A DNA stretch of 64,000 bases from Lojkania enalia (GCA_010094045.1 ML986627.1:179186-243185), one strand, 5' to 3'. Positions 1-12,465 are shown, counted from the first letter of the stretch. Made by a program: numbers and translations. The notes: a model not told the origin generated them from the sequence alone.

Positions 1-340
1 ACACTCTCGCACGGAAAGCACGACGGAGCACCTGCCGCCGCAGCAGTCACGAGAGGATACTCCAAGGTAGTCGGCCTCACCCAGAGCGTCCGCGTACCCA
101 GACACCTCTAAGTACTTGTTCGCTTCACCGGAAGAGTCGACCATGACTTTCCCCCCGTCGCCGCGCCAACCCCATACTTCCTAGTTATGAAGGATGATAC
201 GACCACTCCGTCGCCGCCGCCGTTGCTGTTCCTGCATACAAGCTCCTCCGCGTTGCTCGCTACTCGTCGTCGCTCGTTGCTGTCCCACTTCGACGACTAG
301 AGACAGACACACAAACACACGCAAAGAAAGCTGCACTCAC

Positions 341-549
341 CGATCCGTCCGCTCGCTCGGTCGCCCCTTGCAGCACTCGAGGCCCCTCGTACGACAATGC
401 TTGCAGGGCTGGTTGTCGTCACACTTTATTCGGTTGGTCCGGCAGCGATCACACGCTCTCGCGGCGACGTGCCGCTTCGGCCGCGCTTGGGACGCCGCGC
501 TCGAACTCTTGCTCCGAGCATCCATCGAACTGGTGAAGGTCGCAAACAT
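341..549 (-). CDS. Zn(II)2Cys6 transcription factor, first exon only (gene truncated by window edge or unresolved downstream)
   Basis: Exon 1 from the ATG at 549 (frame stays open upstream to a GTG at 606) encodes 69 residues. It carries a basic region and a complete binuclear zinc cluster, C33-x2-C36-x6-C43-x5-C49-x2-C52-x6-C59, the DNA-binding domain of fungal Gal4-type regulators in the nucleus. The exon ends at 341 with a strong donor (GTGAGT, 340-335) leaving two bases of a codon. I could not find a satisfactory next exon. Acceptors at 297 and 181 both run into stops within about 25 codons, while another frame is open from 180 to base 1 but is out of phase. The rest of the gene therefore lies in an unrecognised exon or beyond the left edge. 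The zinc cluster is certain; the target pathway cannot be told. Confidence 0.8.
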
Positions 550-606
550 GGTGTTGACCACCCAGAAACGGAATACGAGGAAAGAGAAAGTGAATTGAAC
601 TGACAC

Positions 607-3600
607 ACAGGCCGTAGAAGTTGGGCAGAGGTCATGCAGGCCCGCTTCTTTATGAGCAGACTAAGGCCGAGCCACCAGGACACTGCAGACGGGGGACGGG
701 AACGAGTGGGATGGCTTGGCCAAGCACCCCTACCCATATACACAGATGCCCACGGACGCACAACAGACAACAGGGTCTTCTGCAGGCTGCATCTTATCTG
801 CACGTCCTCACTCCAAGCGCCCCAGGCCGCTCGCTTTATAGCCAGCGCCGCGTCGCCGCAGACGGGCCTTCCCGCTCGGCGTCCGTGTGTCCTGTATGTA
901 TGTGTCTTGTTGTCAAATTGCCCATGATCTTCGCCCACTCTCCGTGCTCGCCTGGCCCCGGCGAATCCTCGACTTCTCCTAGGCTTTTCCTCCAGCAGAT
1001 ACCCTGCCCTTCATTCGTACGGACTTTCTCACACGCCTACGTCCGCCGGAGCAATGATCAGCAGGACCACGGCACGGCCTAGTCTCTCTCGTGCGGCCTA
1101 TGGCTAGACCTCTCCTCTAGGCCGGCGGTGAGTCGTCGTCTCCCAAATCGCTGGTACAAGTGCTCTTGTCCAGGCCGGCCTTCGTGAAACTTGTGTCCAT
1201 TAGGCAGGCTGCATCTGCAGCTCTATCAACCTTCATCCGTGAAGCCTATCTAAACGTAATGAATATCGCCGTTTGAGCCCCACCGGTCTAACCATGCTTC
1301 TAGACGGAGACAGCACCCACTATATAATTCGATACTTACAGAACCCTGGTGGCTTTAGCACGCTAGCCTCTGGTTTGATTACTGTGGCTTTTCGCTTTTG
1401 ATGCCGCAGAGGCGTACAGTACCAGCGAGCTCGTTGTGTTCTGATACAACCCCATCCCAAGCATCCCAGGGCTCGTGGTTGTACAAATGACGTCGGAATC
1501 GCCACGTGGAGGCGTGGTGTACCGGTCCATGAACGCAGTCTGACATAGGTGGTAGAGGCGTCCCGGAGTTGAGCGGTGCATGCAAGCTGTTTCCTCCAGG
1601 CTTTCTTGGTCCAAATGGCCCGGGAATGGCCCAACGCTGATGTTGATCCCCAAGTCTCTGGCACCCCTATCGCTAGCGATCGGATCTAGAAAAAGAAAAT
1701 GACTGGAGGCGACGAGCAACCAAACGCCAGTGTTGTGAACAGGATGCCTAGTTAGTACCTGGGACACGAGGCCCTGCGCTTGGCTACTCTTGTTCCCACT
1801 CGGTTGTAATTGCCCCGTCAAAGCTTCTGCGCAACAAGACCCTGCCCAGCATCTTGCTCAATCTTTATATATCATCTTCAGCAAGCCCGTTGCTGACGTC
1901 GGTAATAAGCCGTTGCATTTCTTTCACGGCACCGAGTCCCTGACGAACACAATACGACTTTCTCGTGGCAATGGGTGCCCTTGTGCGACGCAGCTTTGAC
2001 ACATGACGTATTCCACCGCAAGTCAGGCAAACTTTAGGCTGTTGGGAACACGACCCACACCAATGGATTCTGCTGCGCGTTTGCAACAACGGGGAAGCAT
2101 GCCAACGCACATGCACACCCCTAACCTGTATACGACTGTTGCACAGAATTCCCCGCCACAACCATGCTCGCGTGAATTAACACGGTGCGGCATCGGACCC
2201 CGTATTGCCATGTGGACTTAGAACTGATAAATGGTCGGCGGATATTATGGCCGTACTTCCACTCTACAAATATTCGTATTGCTTTCCAGCTGATGTCGCT
2301 GAGCTGGCTGAGCTGAATCTACGATTGGCACTGAGCCATAAACCCGCTATTAAAGGAGGATTTTCACCATTCATGTATGCACGGCACGGCCTTCTGTAAT
2401 GACCCTCCCGTGTTCGGCGAGCGATTAATACACTCTAAGCTAGTGCTCCTTCCCCCCAGGACCCCTTTCATTTTACAAGCAATTCCACCCTTCAGCATTG
2501 GTCAAGAAAATCTATGAAGTTAGGGGAAGTGCATTTAGCAGTGTATTTTGTTACAAAAATGGTCAATAAATGTACCGTAGTAGGCGCGTCGTACGTGTAT
2601 GATAAGTCTAAGGCATCCCTGTCGCCAAGCAGGATGGGCCGGCATGAAACAAATCCGCTCATTACGCTCCTTACAATGACAAGATTGTAGGATCCGGAAT
2701 CACACGGAATATCGGCTTACAAAACTAGGCTGGCGTCGGGGCTAGTTTATACCGAAAGGATTCGGAGCTAAAGAGGTGGGTTGATATAAAGATGACTGCA
2801 GTCTCACTTACCGCTGAACTTTAAAAACTTGATATTAGTAATCTTGCCGATGACAATGCTCAATGGATCTCTACTGTAGTCATGGATCCTTGTCATGGTT
2901 CTAGACATCTGCAAGGCCCTATATTCATGCAGGGATTTTATCGTTGCAATTAGTCCCCCTTACCGTTTGGAGTCAGATTGTCTAGCAAATTCTCTTTTTT
3001 GTAAGAGCTGGCATATTTTCAATATGCATTCAGCATTTTCGACCCGAGTTTTGGGAGTAGCGTGGCATCAAAATATCTAAGCAAACTGCGAGCTCAGCTC
3101 AGCAACGCCTACAGGATAACCTGACTCATGGGCGATAGATTTTTCCCCATTCAAAGGAAGGTAATTTATTACAATACAATTTCTGCTTTAATCCGAATTA
3201 GCATCAGCTTGGGAAGTGAAGTGCGTACAAACCAGCCATCGCAAAACATCCTCACTATTCAACCTATTTGAACCAACGATTTCGATCTGCCTACCGCGCA
3301 ATATCTACACTATATAGAAATTCTTGCCGTGACCATAATAGAACTAATTGCAGCTACAGGTCACTTTGCTCCTGCGCCATAACTAAGTACACCTTGCATA
3401 TTACCAAGGACGCACACCTTCGTTCAGAGTTACTACCAAGGGCACTGAAGATTTTGTGTCATGCTTCATCATAGTAAAGGAATATAGAGTCTAAGAGTAT
3501 CTTGGTCTATTTACTTTAAAAGTCTTTGACGGCTTTAGAGGGTTTAGATACAGCCCAGATTAATAATGCATTGGTTTTTTTAAACTGGAACCACTCTATG

Positions 3601-4614
3601 AATTGGATAAGTCTTATTAGGCTTGATGTATGAAAAGTGCTGTAGTCACTATAGCAACAGCCACTATTTGGCCGTGGTAATGAAGAAAGAAGAATACCAA
3701 GTTAGGTCGTTCCAATGTGGGAGTGGTGTGCCTTCCCGATTAGGAAACAGCTGTCATATTATTGGAGATTTTGATCGACTTTGCGTTCTCATTATTTCTT
3801 ATATAGCAATATACATAAATGGAAGATGCTGGATTAGTCTTCCTATACATATACTTGATAATATGAGTTTTACTTTGATTATTATTTCGGACTATATAAA
3901 GGCTAGGACCAATCTATATTGCAGCATCATTCGATACGTCAAGTTTCTCGACTTGGCTATTCTTACAGCTTCGCTGTGAAACATCTGGATTCTGTCCCAC
4001 GCTCGATGTATTATGCTATTTGTTATAGGTGCCCGTTTAGTGCTATCTGCTTCCTACAGGTATCGCAAAGGTTCTAATAGGGTTTTCAGATAAGTACTGA
4101 GCATGGATTGGAGGATGCTTTTACGGGCAATTGATGGGACAAAGAAGCATTGTACGATCCAGGGGGCTGAGGAATGTAGGCATACTCTGAACTTTGTAAG
4201 GAACTCGGTGGAGAATATGTTGCTATTTTTTTTTTTTTTTTTTAAAAAAAAAAAGTTGTTCAACACGTATTCTGTAGTTCACATATAAGCGCGGCTCGCA
4301 TGTCTGTATCTCTCTTTAAAACGGCAATTCTCAAAGATATATTGGTAACATATAGGTATCACCCTGGAGTCATCCGATCAGAGGCAGAGTTAAAAGACCT
4401 GTTTCTCTATAGAGTCTTATAAATGTTTTGTCTACTAGACCTGTCTAGCTATGATATCTCCATACATTCAGCGTTCACTATAGCTCACGCCTAAAATACC
4501 AAGCCCTCCCTCTCTTCGCACGATTTGCAATTTCTTCCATGATAATCTAAAAAATGATTTTTAATGATATCCAAAACGCCATCTCACGTTAAGATAGTAG
4601 GTCATACCTCAATT
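607..4614. other. Gene-free region, AT-rich in its right part
   Basis: About 4 kb in which open frames are short, overlap on both strands and show no recognisable domains. From about 2,400 onward the DNA becomes AT-rich. Positions 607-1,100 are the likely promoter and leader region of the zinc-cluster gene on the left. I see no transposase fragments or RNA genes. Confidence 0.5.
4226..4254. repeat. Poly(T)/poly(A) junction
   Basis: Eighteen T are followed directly by eleven A, making a perfect homopolymer palindrome in the gene-free DNA downstream of the ankyrin gene. Confidence 0.9.
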
Positions 4615-6373
4615 TCAAATAATCCCAAGTACTGAGAGCCCTTTCCCGCGACGAGTGCAGTTCCCGCTGGAAATCTCACCAACAGCACCATGGGCGAGAA
4701 GGAGCTCAACTATCATGCTTCGCTCTTTCGACTCAATATCGGGGGCAAATAGAGCACTTTGAAGAGGTGTTGAACCATCATTCGAGGAGGCGTTGACATC
4801 GGCCCCTGCATCGACAAGAGTCTTTGCAATTGGGTATGCACCAGCCGTTTTAGCCGCAACGTGCAAGGCTGTCTCGCCACGGAAGTTGGTTACTTCTAGA
4901 CAGATGCCCAAATCAAGTAGGTATTGGACGTTTTCCAGGTTCTTGCCCACGACCGCAGCATTTAAGATAGGAACATTCGGCTCCATTTCCATATTCGTTA
5001 TATTCGCGCCGTAATTGACTAGCAAGCGTAGAATGCTTGTTGGAAGTTGGTTTGCTGCCTTGGTGTACAGGAACCCAAAATCCGGATCTTCGACGTTTGG
5101 ATCTGCGCCTTCCCGCAAGATTCGTTCCACATATGCTGGCGTGGTAGACCTCTTGATATTGCGTAGGCCCCAATCCAAGGCAACCTTTTGGTCTTGCGAG
5201 AGTTTCTTTCTTTTGGATCTTGCAATAGTCGTTTTCTCTTCGTTAGCGTACCTCATTGACTCATTTGGGATAAGTTCATGTGACTCGGCGGTTATTGGCA
5301 AAGCATAGAAGCTTTTGCGCTTAGTCTTCGCTTTGGGGACTGGCTTTGGGTCTCTTAGTCGGACCCGCAGGTGCTTGGACATTCTTGTGGATCCGCTTCC
5401 AGACGTCGAGCTCTCAGAATAGAACGTGCTGACGTCGATGCTCTTTTGCGGTAGGTCTGAACGCCCTTTCTTCTTCGGCTTCATGATAGTCACAAGTTGT
5501 GGACGGTCTATTGGTCTACGATGATTTTCGGAGAGGCCTGAGTCCATGAGGAACGTATGTATAGCACTACTCCCATCATTGCTTTGCTCATATTCGTCTC
5601 TTCGACCGGGGAGGTCGTATCCAATCGCTTTTTTGTCAACTTTGTGGGCTTCTTCATATATACTCTCCGCACAACGCTTCATCGCGCTGAGCCAACGCCG
5701 CAGTAGCTTGCCCGAGTATTGATTTTTATGTTCGATGAGTTGTAGATGCACATCCAGCCGTGTTGAGAGTTCGAGAAGTTTATGGGAATCGCTACCAAAG
5801 ACTTCCGGCTTCTCGAGAGTAATTTGCCCATTATTCCGAGAACTAGAAGGCAGGAAACTTAAAAGGGTCAGCCGTTGCCCGGCAGGAGAGAAGGCGCCAA
5901 CTTACATTGAAGTGAGGTCTAGAGAAAGATCTAGCCCTAGCTGTAGCGCCCCTAATTGTTGCAGTAAATCAACAATTTCGTGACCCCGGATCGAGGACCA
6001 TAATACTTCTTGCGTGCCGCAATTCACTGGTAGCCTAACGATCCTTTTGTGTAATGTTTCAATGGTACCATCACACGAACTCAATATATCGAGAATAACA
6101 TCCAACAACGGTAATGAGGTCTCTATTTGTACTGCAGATAAGTCATCGTGGAAAATTTCAAGGAATAGCTTGATAGCTAGTAGCTTAGCGTTGATGGAGC
6201 TCATGTCATGTCGAGATTCGCGAACTTTCCGAGCGAACCTTCCAGTATCAAGCATAACCTTCCAAACTAACGTGATTAGTTTAGGTCTCAACTAGAATTG
6301 ATGGCAAACGTACCTGTATGATCGCATTGCACAAGGCTACGCAACTAGCTGCGAGGACAGTCGACGGAGACAT
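4615..6373 (-). CDS. Ankyrin-repeat protein with HeLo-like/STAND-type N-terminal domain
   Basis: Three-exon model: 6373-6314, 6258-5906, 5842-4615, giving 546 residues; phases agree across both introns (55 and 63 bp, branch sites ACTAATC and CTGAC). Acceptor 1 (GGAAG) is weak. Residues 1-140 (start MSPSTVLAASCVALCNAIIQ) have the pattern of the fungal N-terminal domain of STAND proteins: a short hydrophobic helix, then amphipathic helices with LLDVILDIL. Residues about 150-340 are polar and basic, rich in K and R. The C-terminal 200 residues hold ankyrin repeats (motifs LLVNYGANI, GETALHVAAK, LVDAGADVN, DGSTPLQSAL, LLLAHGAV). No NACHT or NB-ARC P-loop is visible between the two. In fungi such N-domains are linked to non-self recognition and regulated cell death; that role here is inference. 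An upstream extension is possible (see 6559-6864). Confidence 0.75.
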
Positions 6374-6558
6374 AGTGATTTGCGAGCTTTTTCGCTCTTC
6401 CAGCTTTTTGTCGGCTTCACGATGCAGAGTTAATACCTCGTTATCATAGACTTTTATTGCCGATTTCAAGACCTCGAAATTAGAAGATTACCAACTAAGA
6501 CCAGAGAAAGCACCAAGGCTGGCCGAACGAAAGGAAGATGGTGAGGTATCTTGACTAC

Positions 6559-6864
6559 TGCAAAACGCCGTAAAGACACTGTTAGATTGTCATGGAAGTC
6601 AGACAGGGGTATCTCCAACAGTATGGGGTCACAAATAGCTATAAGGGCAGTTCTGGTAGTCTCCCTTGCGCTGGAGATCTTGTAAAAGCAATTTACAAAA
6701 GCAATTGCGGCTGTGCCATAAAAAGCAATATAGTGGGACAACACGAACATCCTCCCGTCCCCACGTGTTGCACTTTCCCTAATTTCAACATACAGCCGTG
6801 TATTGTTCCGCCACACAAGCCTCAAGGCGCAGTTAAAACAATTGGAATGGTTCAAGCTTATCAT
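6559..6864 (-). CDS. Possible 5' exon of the ankyrin gene, or separate unknown reading frame
   Basis: An open frame on the minus strand (ATG at 6864, open to 6466) encodes a protein-like sequence with motifs RLYVEIRESATRGDGR, YGTAAIAFVNCFYK and IPLSDFHDNLTVSLRRFA. I do not recognise it. A donor GTAGTC at 6558 and an acceptor TTTCGAG ending at 6473 would remove 86 bp and join it in phase to the open frame VLKSAIKVYDNEVLTLHREA that runs into the ATG at 6373. The ankyrin protein could therefore have about 135 extra N-terminal residues. The acceptor is weak, so this remains a suggestion. Confidence 0.3.
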
Positions 6865-7267
6865 AGACGTACGCCAGAGAACTATTCTAGAAAGGGGCCT
6901 GCAAGCTGGCCCGGCCAAACCTCAACAGAAAAAGTATTAAAGAGCAATCAAAATATATTATTTGTTGATCGTTTCGTTAATAGTATGCATGGCGTTACGG
7001 ATGAAACGTGGTCCCAACAAGGCGGAGTCGATGCGGCCTGACTACGCGAGCAACTTATCAATAAGACGCTCGTTAGGTAATGGACATGTCATGGTCAATT
7101 TTCCCCAATAATAGTGTCAGAAATAGGGAGGACAGCAAATCTCAACCATGCATAGGGAAGAAGAGACTGGTTTGAGAAATGAAATCGAATAAAAACTGGC
7201 ATTGGCAGTGATGGTAAGAAGAGAGTATCAACTATAGATTGCCTTTTCGCCTATTTAGCGCCCGCTT
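6865..7267. other. Intergenic, nothing recognised
   Basis: About 400 bp between the ankyrin gene region and the stop of the GH67 gene. A plus-strand frame spanning 6592-7041 is an overlap shadow of the minus-strand frame. Confidence 0.4.
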
Positions 7268-9857
7268 TTAGTCTATGGTTCCGGGGGGGAGAAGCGAAAC
7301 ATAGTCGATCGGAGCGGGTTCAATCCCGTTTGGAAACCCCACAATCTTGAGCGTATCGCCCTTGTTGACTTTCACCCCTTTAAACGTTATACGGGCTGCG
7401 CTATGGCCATCTAAATAGATCGAAGGTGCATGTCCCAGCCTGTCTTCGAGATCGCCAGTCCAAGCACCAACCGTGCGGTTATTGATCAAGACTTCGTATT
7501 TTGATTTCCCACCAATCAAGTCATAGTAATTTATCGCTAAATCATAGGTGCCAGAAGCGTATGTAATGTTTGCTGTCGCAGTGCCGACCGTACCATTTGA
7601 CGTGGTTACGATGGCGGTGTAGCCTGATGCTGTATGGAAAGGGTTGACAGCGTAGGCCTCGTAACCATTCAAGCTCATCCTTTCGGCTTCGATGCGATAA
7701 GGATGATTTCCGACGCGTTTCGCCTGGTCTGGAATTCCAGACATATTGTAATAGAATTGATTGATAGAATCTCGCCAGACTAGAGCGTGCCCGGCCTGGT
7801 AGACTTGCTCGAAGAGGACTTCATCGTACCGCTGTTCGTCGATCTTGCCCTTGAGGGATTCCCACATCGTCACAAAGGTTTGTGCAGTAGCCGCGCCCTC
7901 ATAGTGTGCGTCGTAGAAATGTTGAATTACTGTCTTGCCTGATTTGAGACGTTGCGTGTAGGGCACATGATGGAACCATAATAGAAGATTATCGGGTGTT
8001 GTCTCAATATTTTCAAACATCATGGCTATTTCGGGAGGATACTGGCCGGCATTTCCCGTCCCGTTCTTGACAGTGCGATCCATGCCGATGCTGACACTAT
8101 CAGCACGGGTCCATTGGCCCCAGCCGTTATTGTCCTGTGAAGCTGGGTTAGGACCGTAGTGTGTATACAGAATATCTGTCAACGTCTGTACGCCAAGGTT
8201 TCCACTGTAATTCTCATAGGCGGGCCACGATTTCATAGACATCTCGGTGACCGTATCGAGGACTTGGCGATTGAATCCAAATGTAAGGCGTATCCAGTCA
8301 CGAATAATATCTTCAGCCTGTGCAGCCGGGTTCCAGGCCAAAATACCGTATGCATAAAGATTCTGCTGATTTTAGCCTTCATTCATTAAAATAGCAACAA
8401 GAGAGTAAAAAGAAGAAAGAAGAAAAGGTGTAAGCACTTACTGACATTGCAAGATGGCTTCCCAGCCACGTCGTGTTCGTGCCAACATTAACCACTGCCG
8501 CTGATCCACCAAGTGGGCGATTGAAACGGGCGCTAGAGATGATATCCTTGACCTTCGATGGCCGATTATCCACGCGCAAATCAAACTCAAGGATCTCCTT
8601 CCACATGGGTGCTAGGTACACTAGGTGGTCTTGGTGGCCAAGATATTCTTGAGTAACTTGGAGCTCGATTGCTGTATTGGTCTTGCGCAAGGCCGAGAAT
8701 AAAGGAGACGGAGGCTCGCGTACCTGGAAATCGATGGGACCGTACTTGATTTGAACCACAACGTTATCGTCGAATTTTCCGTCCAGATCTTTGAAGAACT
8801 CTACTGCCGCATTTGCCCGATCATTTTTCCAGTTTGAAGGTGTAAGGTGGTGATCGTACACAAAAGCGCGGAACATGACAATACCCCCATGAGGCTTCAG
8901 AGCCCGTGCAAACATATTGGCTCCATCGGCAAGAGTGCGGTTGTATGTTAATGGTCCCGGCTGGCCCTCGCTATTTGCTTTTACTAAAAATCCAGCAAAG
9001 TCAGAAACGCGACTGTAGATTTTGTTGGTAACGTTGGCCCACCAAACGTCAACAGTAGGGTCGAGAGGGTCAAACGTGGGCAGGCCTCCAAAATCCTGTG
9101 GAGATGCAAAATTCAAGGAGATTCCCAACTGTACGCCATATGGACGAAATGCATCCGCCAGCCTTCCTAACCCTGCAATGTTCCGTTCGTTCAGGAGGGC
9201 CGCATTTGCATTGACGTTGTTAATTACGATTCCATTGACACGGATAGAAGCTAGGAGACGCGCATATTCCGCGGCGCGAGTGACATTCTCCATCACATAC
9301 CCATCTCGAAAGAATATTGAAGGGCCAGCATATCCTCTCTCAATGCTTCCATCCAAGTTATCCCACTCATTAACCCATCGAATTGGGGCATGGGGATTTG
9401 AAACATACGATACTAGAGAGAAGTTTGCTTGCGCGAGCCTGGAAAGGTATTCAAAAGCGCCGTAGAGAGCAGCACGCTGATTCTGACCAATGATTCGCAC
9501 ACGGCGTTCTTCAATGCTCAAGAAGAACCCGTCCTCGTCGAGCGCGTCTGCTTCATCGAATTCGCCATAATTTTTCTTGTATGCCTCAGCCGTACCAACT
9601 ACTACCGACGAAGGACCCTTTCCTGTATCGTTGATGCTGAGCGACTTCCCGAATATGCCTTTGATACCTTTCTGTAACTCTTGCCCAGCTGTGTATACAG
9701 GGCTACTCTTGGAGCTATTCAAGGCGACAATAGTGGAAGGAAGAGAACGATAGCCGTTTGGGTTGGGGACGGGCGCATACCGAAGCCATGCGTGAGATCC
9801 ATCTTCTGCTTTGGCGAGACCGAGCGCGAGGAAGAGCACTAGGACGAAGTGCATCAT
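7268..9857 (-). CDS. aguA: Alpha-glucuronidase, glycoside hydrolase family 67 (secreted)
   Basis: Two exons, 9857-8442 and 8362-7268, with a 79 bp phase-0 intron (GTAAGT...CAG), give 836 residues, the usual length for fungal GH67 enzymes. Residues 1-18 form a signal peptide (MMHFVLVLFLALGLAKA), so the enzyme is exported. GH67 enzymes remove 4-O-methyl-glucuronic acid from the ends of xylo-oligosaccharides and act with xylanases. Family motifs are visible: WVNEWDNLDGSIERGY, the acid residue in KANSEGQPGP (Glu297), and the catalytic pair in KYGPIDFQV (Asp376) and VTQEYLGHQ (Glu404). The exon junction reads SNLYAYGILAWNP, a conserved family segment. Several N-glycosylation sequons occur. It is divergently placed, 902 bp from a Zn2Cys6 regulator, a suggestive but unproven regulator-target pair. 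Confidence 0.96.
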
Positions 9858-10759
9858 CTACAACTCACCAACCGATATAAAGCATGCAGTTTAGACGTTG
9901 TGATTACTTCAATCGCCATCTACTTATACATTCCACATTTGGAGGCGCCCCTCGCTTCAATTGGAGGAATATATTATGGAGGCCTTGGTAATATCATCGC
10001 GAAATAGTGAACGAGATGAGACACAAAAGCCGTCCATTCAGCCTAAATGAACGCAGCGGGACGAGGCGATCTTTATGAACACGACTAGTAGGTGTTGACG
10101 ATCCATTGCTGACTATATAATGATGAGAAAGTCCTCGGGCCGATAGAAGAGCAAATGCTGGAGGTCTCTTGATGACGCTAGGCAGAGTGCTTCGGTTTCT
10201 AAAACGACTTGCCAGATCTGCGCTAGTACAAAAAGGATGAACTCTCTTACAACGCATATTTGGACCTTATGATTGGGAAATTTTCTTCATAGCTACAGCT
10301 TTGTTTATCAATTAAGTAGAGAAGTAGGAAGTCTCTCCGATCGTACATGACGAAGTGAGAATCTAGGCATTGTTGCTATCTATTCCTTGCACCCTAGCGG
10401 CAAAGAGGAATGGATTACTCAGCCCAACCAAATACCTAGAACGTGACAGACCATGAAAAGAGCTTGGATTCGTCCTTACTGCCTTCCCACTGTCCCTGAT
10501 TTTAAATCAAATGGCACGACTTTGTCACTGTGATCAGGTGTCATTTAGCATGGCAGCCTACAAGAGAATCTAACTAGATTAGGTAGCAATTTCCGCCAAG
10601 ATTTTAACGGCACCCCATACCCTAATTAGAATACTACACCTTTTCGCATACTTAACTCCGTCCAGGACGTTCTCCGCAAACGGTATTGAGATTCCATCAA
10701 TTTGAAGTTAGCGCGCTAGTTTCATGATCTTAGATCCTTTCTAGTATTCTCGAGCCCTT
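9858..10759. promoter_or_regulatory. Shared divergent intergenic region between GH67 and the Zn2Cys6 regulator
   Basis: This 902 bp stretch separates two genes read outward. It holds no convincing reading frame; an 87-codon minus-strand frame at 9994-10257 lacks protein-like composition. I did not find a clear xylanase-regulator (GGCTAA) site. Confidence 0.5.
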
Positions 10760-12465
10760 ATGAAAACCAAACGAATCAATGTTTGCCACACCTGCAGGCT
10801 CCGCAAGTTAGGAGTGAGTCTAATGCTTTAGATGGGTTAATGTATTGTCCTTTACTGAATTCAGGAGTAGTGCGATGGGAGGCATCCCAGTTGCTCACAA
10901 TGCACACTCACGGGACGACATTGTGATGGCTATGAACGTGAATTAGTCTTTGTTTCATATGCGACAACAAAATATAAAACAAGATCCAGAAAGTCTTTGC
11001 TCAGGGGTCTCCCTGTAGCCTTAAACAAACTTATTCATAGCTACGGCTCAGATTTGGCTTATAAAGGTAGTGGTATGTCTAATGTCTTGCCACTAACAGG
11101 GCCGTATCGTGCCTTAGAATCAAGGAACTCAAGGACATTCAACGAATTTGTATCATTGATCTTCAACCTTTTCCTTCCGGAAAGCGAGGAGAGTCTGTCG
11201 CTTTTCGACTTGAGCGCAATATCAGTTTGCGGCGCCTGGGTAAAGATACTTCCTAGGCTTGGGGAGGGATCGTATCCTGGAGATCTCGTTCATTTGGCAG
11301 TTAGATATCTTGGAAATGTCGTACTCAACGCAAGTATGGGTGTTAGGAATATGGATTTTGGAGGGTTCGAGGTCCATGATTTTATTTTAAAGCAGCTGCA
11401 GAACGCCGTAGCGGCGCCAAAGTCTTTTGATACCGAAATTGCTGCATCTATCCTATGTCTAGTTATGGTGGAGGTAAGAATTCACTAAGCTTCAAATTAA
11501 GCTTACTAATACCGTATATTTACAGCTTATGGTACCAACGTCAGAATTCGCCTTTCTTTCACATCTCGGAGGATTCGCTGCGTTCATTGAATCATGTCCT
11601 CCTACCATGTTCAAATCAGACATTCTTCATGCAATATTCGTCGGCTGCAGACCCATACTAGTAAGAGTCGGTATTCAAACCTGTGTACAGGCATACTAAG
11701 TTTTATTGCAAGTTTTTTCAAGCCATTCATTCACGGCGATCAACTTTCCTATCTAAGAAGGAATGGAGAACAACGCCCTTTGACCTCCATTCATCATCAA
11801 AAATGCAGGCCCTTATCAGCGAAACATCCATTCTACCTTCAATTTTAGAGAATCTGGATTCGTTGCCAATGCTTGGTGGCTCGTCGGCTATCCTCCTGGC
11901 TCAGAAAGCAAAAACCGATTTAGTAGAAGTCCTCAGGCGCCTATCCAATCTGGAGGATTGTTTTGGAGGAGATAAAATCGATTCGTACTACCATACTAAT
12001 GGACCAGAAATGTACTACTTACGTTTATGGTTCCCAAATCTTCTCACCGCAAATGTACACACTCATATCTGGGCTGTCAGAATAGTCTGCCTCATGGAGT
12101 TAGAGGCTCTCGATGTATACCTCTTCAACAAAATGAACGGCAGCGGCTTAAAAGATAATAATGCGCTTAATAAAGAAGTCCTAGGTGGATGGATCATTCA
12201 ACTTGCAACGAAGATTTGTCAGAGCATCAGCTACATGTTACAGGACCAAATGAAACTCTATGGGCCTCTATCTGCTGTTTTTCCGCTAAATATTGCTTAC
12301 AATGCTTTAAGAAAATATTCTATGCCGGATGCAGAGGAGGTCAAGCTTTGCAAAGGGCTCATAAATGACATCATCCGCAAAGGAATTTCAATCGGCATGC
12401 ATTTCCCAATTGAGGACACGCTCAAGCATAGGAAGGATTTCCAAGATACTCCTTCATTCTCATAG
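10760..12465 (+). CDS. Zn(II)2Cys6 transcription factor with DNA-binding domain split by an intron
   Basis: Four exons: 10760-10813, 10871-11473, 11526-11660, 11713-12465; 514 residues, all phase-0 introns of 57, 52 and 52 bp. The first exon is only 18 codons (ATG AAA ACC AAA ...). Joining it to exon 2 restores an exact binuclear zinc cluster: C9-x2-C12-x6-C19-x6-C26-x2-C29-x6-C36 (CHTCRLRKLG then CDGRHPSCSQCTLTGRHCDGY). Exon 1 ends at GTGAGT; exon 2 follows GAGTAG. The rest (about residues 60-514) is a helical fungal regulator domain with motifs such as LLPESEESLSLFDLSAISVC, KKEWRTTPF and YLRLWFPNLLTANVHTHIW, resembling the fungal-specific TF domain found in short Zn2Cys6 proteins. It likely acts in the nucleus. 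Divergent orientation beside GH67 makes xylan use a candidate pathway; this is inference. Confidence 0.85.

Noticed and set aside
1..180. Open minus-strand frame as exon 2 of the left-edge regulator
   Set aside because: The acceptor at 181 gives the wrong phase relative to exon 1, and the frame in phase hits a stop, so I did not annotate it.
1363..1821. 152-codon minus-strand open frame in the left gene-free region
   Set aside because: It overlaps other frames, has no recognisable motif, and is no longer than expected by chance for the length.
7310..7340. Sequence ggttcaatccc resembling a tRNA T-loop
   Set aside because: It lies within GH67 coding sequence and no acceptor, D or anticodon arms pair around it.
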